Source: Pseudoalteromonas amylolytica (GTDB lineage Bacteria; Pseudomonadota; Gammaproteobacteria; Enterobacterales; Alteromonadaceae). From it: a stretch of DNA of 64,000 nucleotides. The notes beneath the pieces are model-generated. The model saw only the letters and a program-made list of their open reading frames with translations, did not search any database and was not told where the DNA came from. The translations under genes were made by a program, and so were the position numbers. The stretch covers positions 389,641 to 453,640 of the forward strand of contig NZ_MKJU01000006.1 in the NCBI RefSeq assembly GCF_001854605.1, written 5' to 3'. This document shows, piece by piece, positions 62,409-64,000 of this stretch (position 1 is its first letter; each line of letters begins with the position of its first letter).

Positions 62409-62843
62409 TTATTTGAACTTCATTTTCTTCACGCCTTTATGCTGTAATCGCGTGGCCTTTTTTAATAAGTTTTGAAACTTAGCGCAATCAAATTGATTGT
62501 GCTCGGGACAATGGGCCACATGTTGTAAGGTATCACTGATAACGCTTAACAACTTAATGCTCCGCTCAATTTCCTCAGACTTTTCAATCAGTCGTGAGCG
62601 GTCAATCTCAGAGGCTGTACCCGACTCAAGTAATACACGTATTTCGTCCAGCGAAAAGCCTGCGAACTGCCCCAATGAAATTACCGATAGTTTTTCTAGA
62701 ACATTGGCATTGAATATACGCGTTAGGCCTTTACGACCAAGCGGTTTGATCAGCCCTTTTTCTTCGTAATAACGAATGGTAGAAGACGGTAATCCTGAGC
62801 GTAATGATACCTGTTGGATATCTAATTCAGATTGTGTGCTCAT
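62409..62843 (-). CDS. MerR-family transcription regulator
   Basis: 144 aa from the ATG at 62843 (GAGG 9 nt upstream); the frame runs 20 codons further but across the operator. MerR winged helix: LDIQQVSLRSGLPSSTIRYY, EEKGLIKPLGRKGLTRIFNA, FSLDEIRVLL; then a dimer helix and a short C-terminus with two Cys (AHCPEHNQFDCAKF) that could sense metal or redox. Divergent from a truncated transporter gene across a MerR-type promoter. Confidence 0.88.
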   Translation of the reverse strand: MSTQSELDIQQVSLRSGLPSSTIRYYEEKGLIKPLGRKGLTRIFNANVLEKLSVISLGQFAGFSLDEIRVLLESGTASEIDRSRLIEKSEEIERSIKLLSVISDTLQHVAHCPEHNQFDCAKFQNLLKKATRLQHKGVKKMKFK

Positions 62844-62848
62844 AGCTG

Positions 62849-62879
62849 TTGACCTCAAGTCGACTTGAAGTCTTAGTAT
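62849..62879 (+). promoter_or_regulatory. MerR-type promoter/operator with 19-bp spacer
   Basis: TTGACC (62849-62854) and TAGTAT (62874-62879) are 19 bp apart, and the spacer region holds the dyad ACCTCAAGTCGACTTGAAGT (62852-62871), close to the SoxR-type ACCTCAAG-TTAA-CTTGAGGT operator. The long spacer is the hallmark of promoters twisted open by MerR proteins. It points toward the truncated MFS gene, the presumed old target. Confidence 0.75.
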
Positions 62880-62913
62880 AGGTTTCATGGTTTGTGACTT
62901 CAATAAGTTCTCT

Positions 62914-63090
62914 ATGAAACGGCTTGCTCAACTAAATGCTCCACATCCAGATATCAAATCACATCGTGCTATTCTGGTCGCTCTGGCTTTATCCGCATTG
63001 CTGCCTTCAATGGCCATTAGCAGTGTTAATCTCACATTAGTTCTATGTTGTGCATTATCCTTGCAATTTATAGTACAGCGACCAACGTAA
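62914..63090 (+). pseudogene. Truncated MFS drug-transporter gene
   Basis: 58 codons from the ATG at 62914. It begins MKRLAQLNAPHPDIKSHRAI, then LVALALSALLPSMAISSVNL, the first membrane helix of MFS multidrug transporters. It continues as TLVLCCALSLQFIVQRPT and stops, without the other about 350 residues. It looks like an internal deletion of an efflux gene that the adjacent MerR regulator once controlled. Confidence 0.6.
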
Positions 63091-63152
63091 AGAACCAGCG
63101 AGACAGCCTAACATTTGGTATTTCAATTGATTATATAGAGAGGTAAACCGTG

Positions 63153-63683
63153 ATGAAAAATACACTAGATGACGTTATCAATGACATTCAAAAACATTGG
63201 CGAGGGCTTGACTCTTACACAGTCGAGCATACCCGCACACAGTTACAAAAATTGACTCACACTTCTGTACAGGAACCGTGGTTAGCACGTTTGTTCGCAG
63301 AGAAACCGCAAAGCCAAGAGCTACACCGCGATGCTAAGCATGGCTTTATTTTACTGGCACATTTTGAAAAAAAGGGCTTGTACAGAGCGCCGCACAACCA
63401 TGGTGCTGGCTGGGTGTTTTACGCTTTGCATAGCGGTGAAATGAGGGTGACGACTTATAAACAAATAACTAGCCCAGATGGTGATACCACGCTAGTGAGT
63501 CGTGGAGCCAATGTTATACAACCCTCTAACGTGACTACCTACCTTCCAGGAGATATTCATGACACCGAGTGTCTCTCGGATTGGGTACTCATGTTTAGGT
63601 TAACGAGTTGCGACTTCCAAGCAGAAAAGCAATCCGGGCGTCTTATTCAGTTTAAAGATCATACTCGAAAAGGGTTGAGCTGA
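63153..63683 (+). CDS. Cupin-fold protein, cysteine-dioxygenase-like
   Basis: 176 aa from the ATG at 63153 (GAGAGG upstream; a GTG lies one codon earlier). Cupin motif 1: RAPHNHGAGWVFYALHSGEM (two His); motif 2: YLPGDIHDTECLSDWVLMF (His). This fits the cysteine dioxygenase-like and related small cupin metalloproteins, but no defined substrate can be claimed. It stands alone downstream of the broken transporter and may be part of the same MerR regulon. Confidence 0.7.
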   Translation: MKNTLDDVINDIQKHWRGLDSYTVEHTRTQLQKLTHTSVQEPWLARLFAEKPQSQELHRDAKHGFILLAHFEKKGLYRAPHNHGAGWVFYALHSGEMRVTTYKQITSPDGDTTLVSRGANVIQPSNVTTYLPGDIHDTECLSDWVLMFRLTSCDFQAEKQSGRLIQFKDHTRKGLS

Positions 63684-64000
63684 ATAATTGAGGTGGGCCT
63701 CTAAATAACCTTTATCACTTTGAACTGCAGAGAATAACTGGTTTTGTAAGATATTTGGTAGTTGAAACTTCAAAGTACCATTTGAATATCGCTAACGAGT
63801 ATTGATCAAAAGCAGCATACAGCATAAAAACTGAATAATCTACTAAGAAGCGGTAACCAAAAGGCTAGGGCTGTTCTCTTGTGTAATAGAGGTAATGTGT
63901 ATGTAAAGTTTCTATTTTGGAAAATAAAAGTAAATTATTGACGGTTTGAATCTATTCGGTGATTATATAAACAAATAAAGTAAGGATAACTAGGAATTAT
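63684..64000. other. Terminal non-coding stretch
   Basis: 317 bp, AT-rich, no supported gene. AAGTAAGGATAAC near the end may be the ribosome site of a gene starting beyond the window. Confidence 0.3.

Noticed and set aside
1..64000. tRNA, rRNA or riboswitch genes
   Set aside because: I scanned the gaps for cloverleaf and known riboswitch cores and found none I could support by eye.

Overview
The window reads as chromosome of a marine gammaproteobacterium, most likely Pseudoalteromonas or a close relative. The clues are low GC with compact operons, the gammaproteobacterial block suhB / trmJ / iscR-iscS-iscU-iscA-hscB-hscA-fdx, many exported proteases and a chitinase carrying PKD, PPC and CBM5/12 modules, and ToxR/CadC-type membrane regulators. 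The genus is an inference from style and synteny; no rRNA is present.

Layout. 1-4.2 kb is an accessory patch: the 3' part of a large unrecognised protein, a signal-peptide-bearing YwqJ-like nucleic-acid-deaminase candidate, an IS5-type transposase scrap and a broken FMN reductase. 4.4-13.6 kb holds a secreted GH18 chitinase, a decayed membrane gene, a secreted metzincin, a frameshifted M43-like lipoprotein whose catalytic Glu is lost, and a divergent CadC-like regulator. 14-21.7 kb is a catabolic module: an AraC regulator with a PAS domain, divergent from Gfo/Idh oxidoreductase, two xylose-isomerase-like TIM barrels, an MFS transporter and a Tat-exported GMC dehydrogenase pair. This suggests a 3-keto-glycoside route. 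21.8-28.2 kb encodes two large exported metalloproteases (M43 with PKD and dockerin-like modules; M9 collagenase).

28.3-30.2 kb holds two hypothetical genes separated by an excellent attC-like site, that is, a fossil of an integron cassette array, flanked by an inverted pair of small palindromic repeats. 30.3-33.9 kb is a protease operon (S8 subtilase, then M4 thermolysin-like), both enzymes ending in PKD plus chitin-binding modules. 34.6-35.0 kb is a solute-binding-protein pseudogene. 35.4-38.0 kb carries a small beta-rich protein and a large protein with a degenerate MACPF signature: a candidate two-component pore-forming system, and the most interesting locus here.

38.1-42 kb has a CadC-like regulator with a beta-propeller-like domain and an exported metallo-beta-lactamase-fold enzyme. 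42-43 kb is littered with short palindromic repeats and gene scraps. 42.9-51.7 kb is a copper/silver efflux operon on the minus strand: a Met/Cys-rich exported protein, an outer-membrane factor with a 15-bp coding minisatellite, a CusB fused to two CusF-like domains, CusA, and two PepSY membrane proteins, one with a C-terminal 2Fe-2S ferredoxin domain. 52-54.8 kb encodes an EAL-CBS-GGDEF protein and an orphan solute-binding protein. 54.8-62.2 kb is core genome (suhB, trmJ and the complete isc operon with three IscR-like boxes). 62.4-63.7 kb has a MerR regulator facing a truncated MFS gene across a 19-bp-spaced MerR promoter, then a cupin.

Family assignments rest on motifs read by eye; no database search was run.
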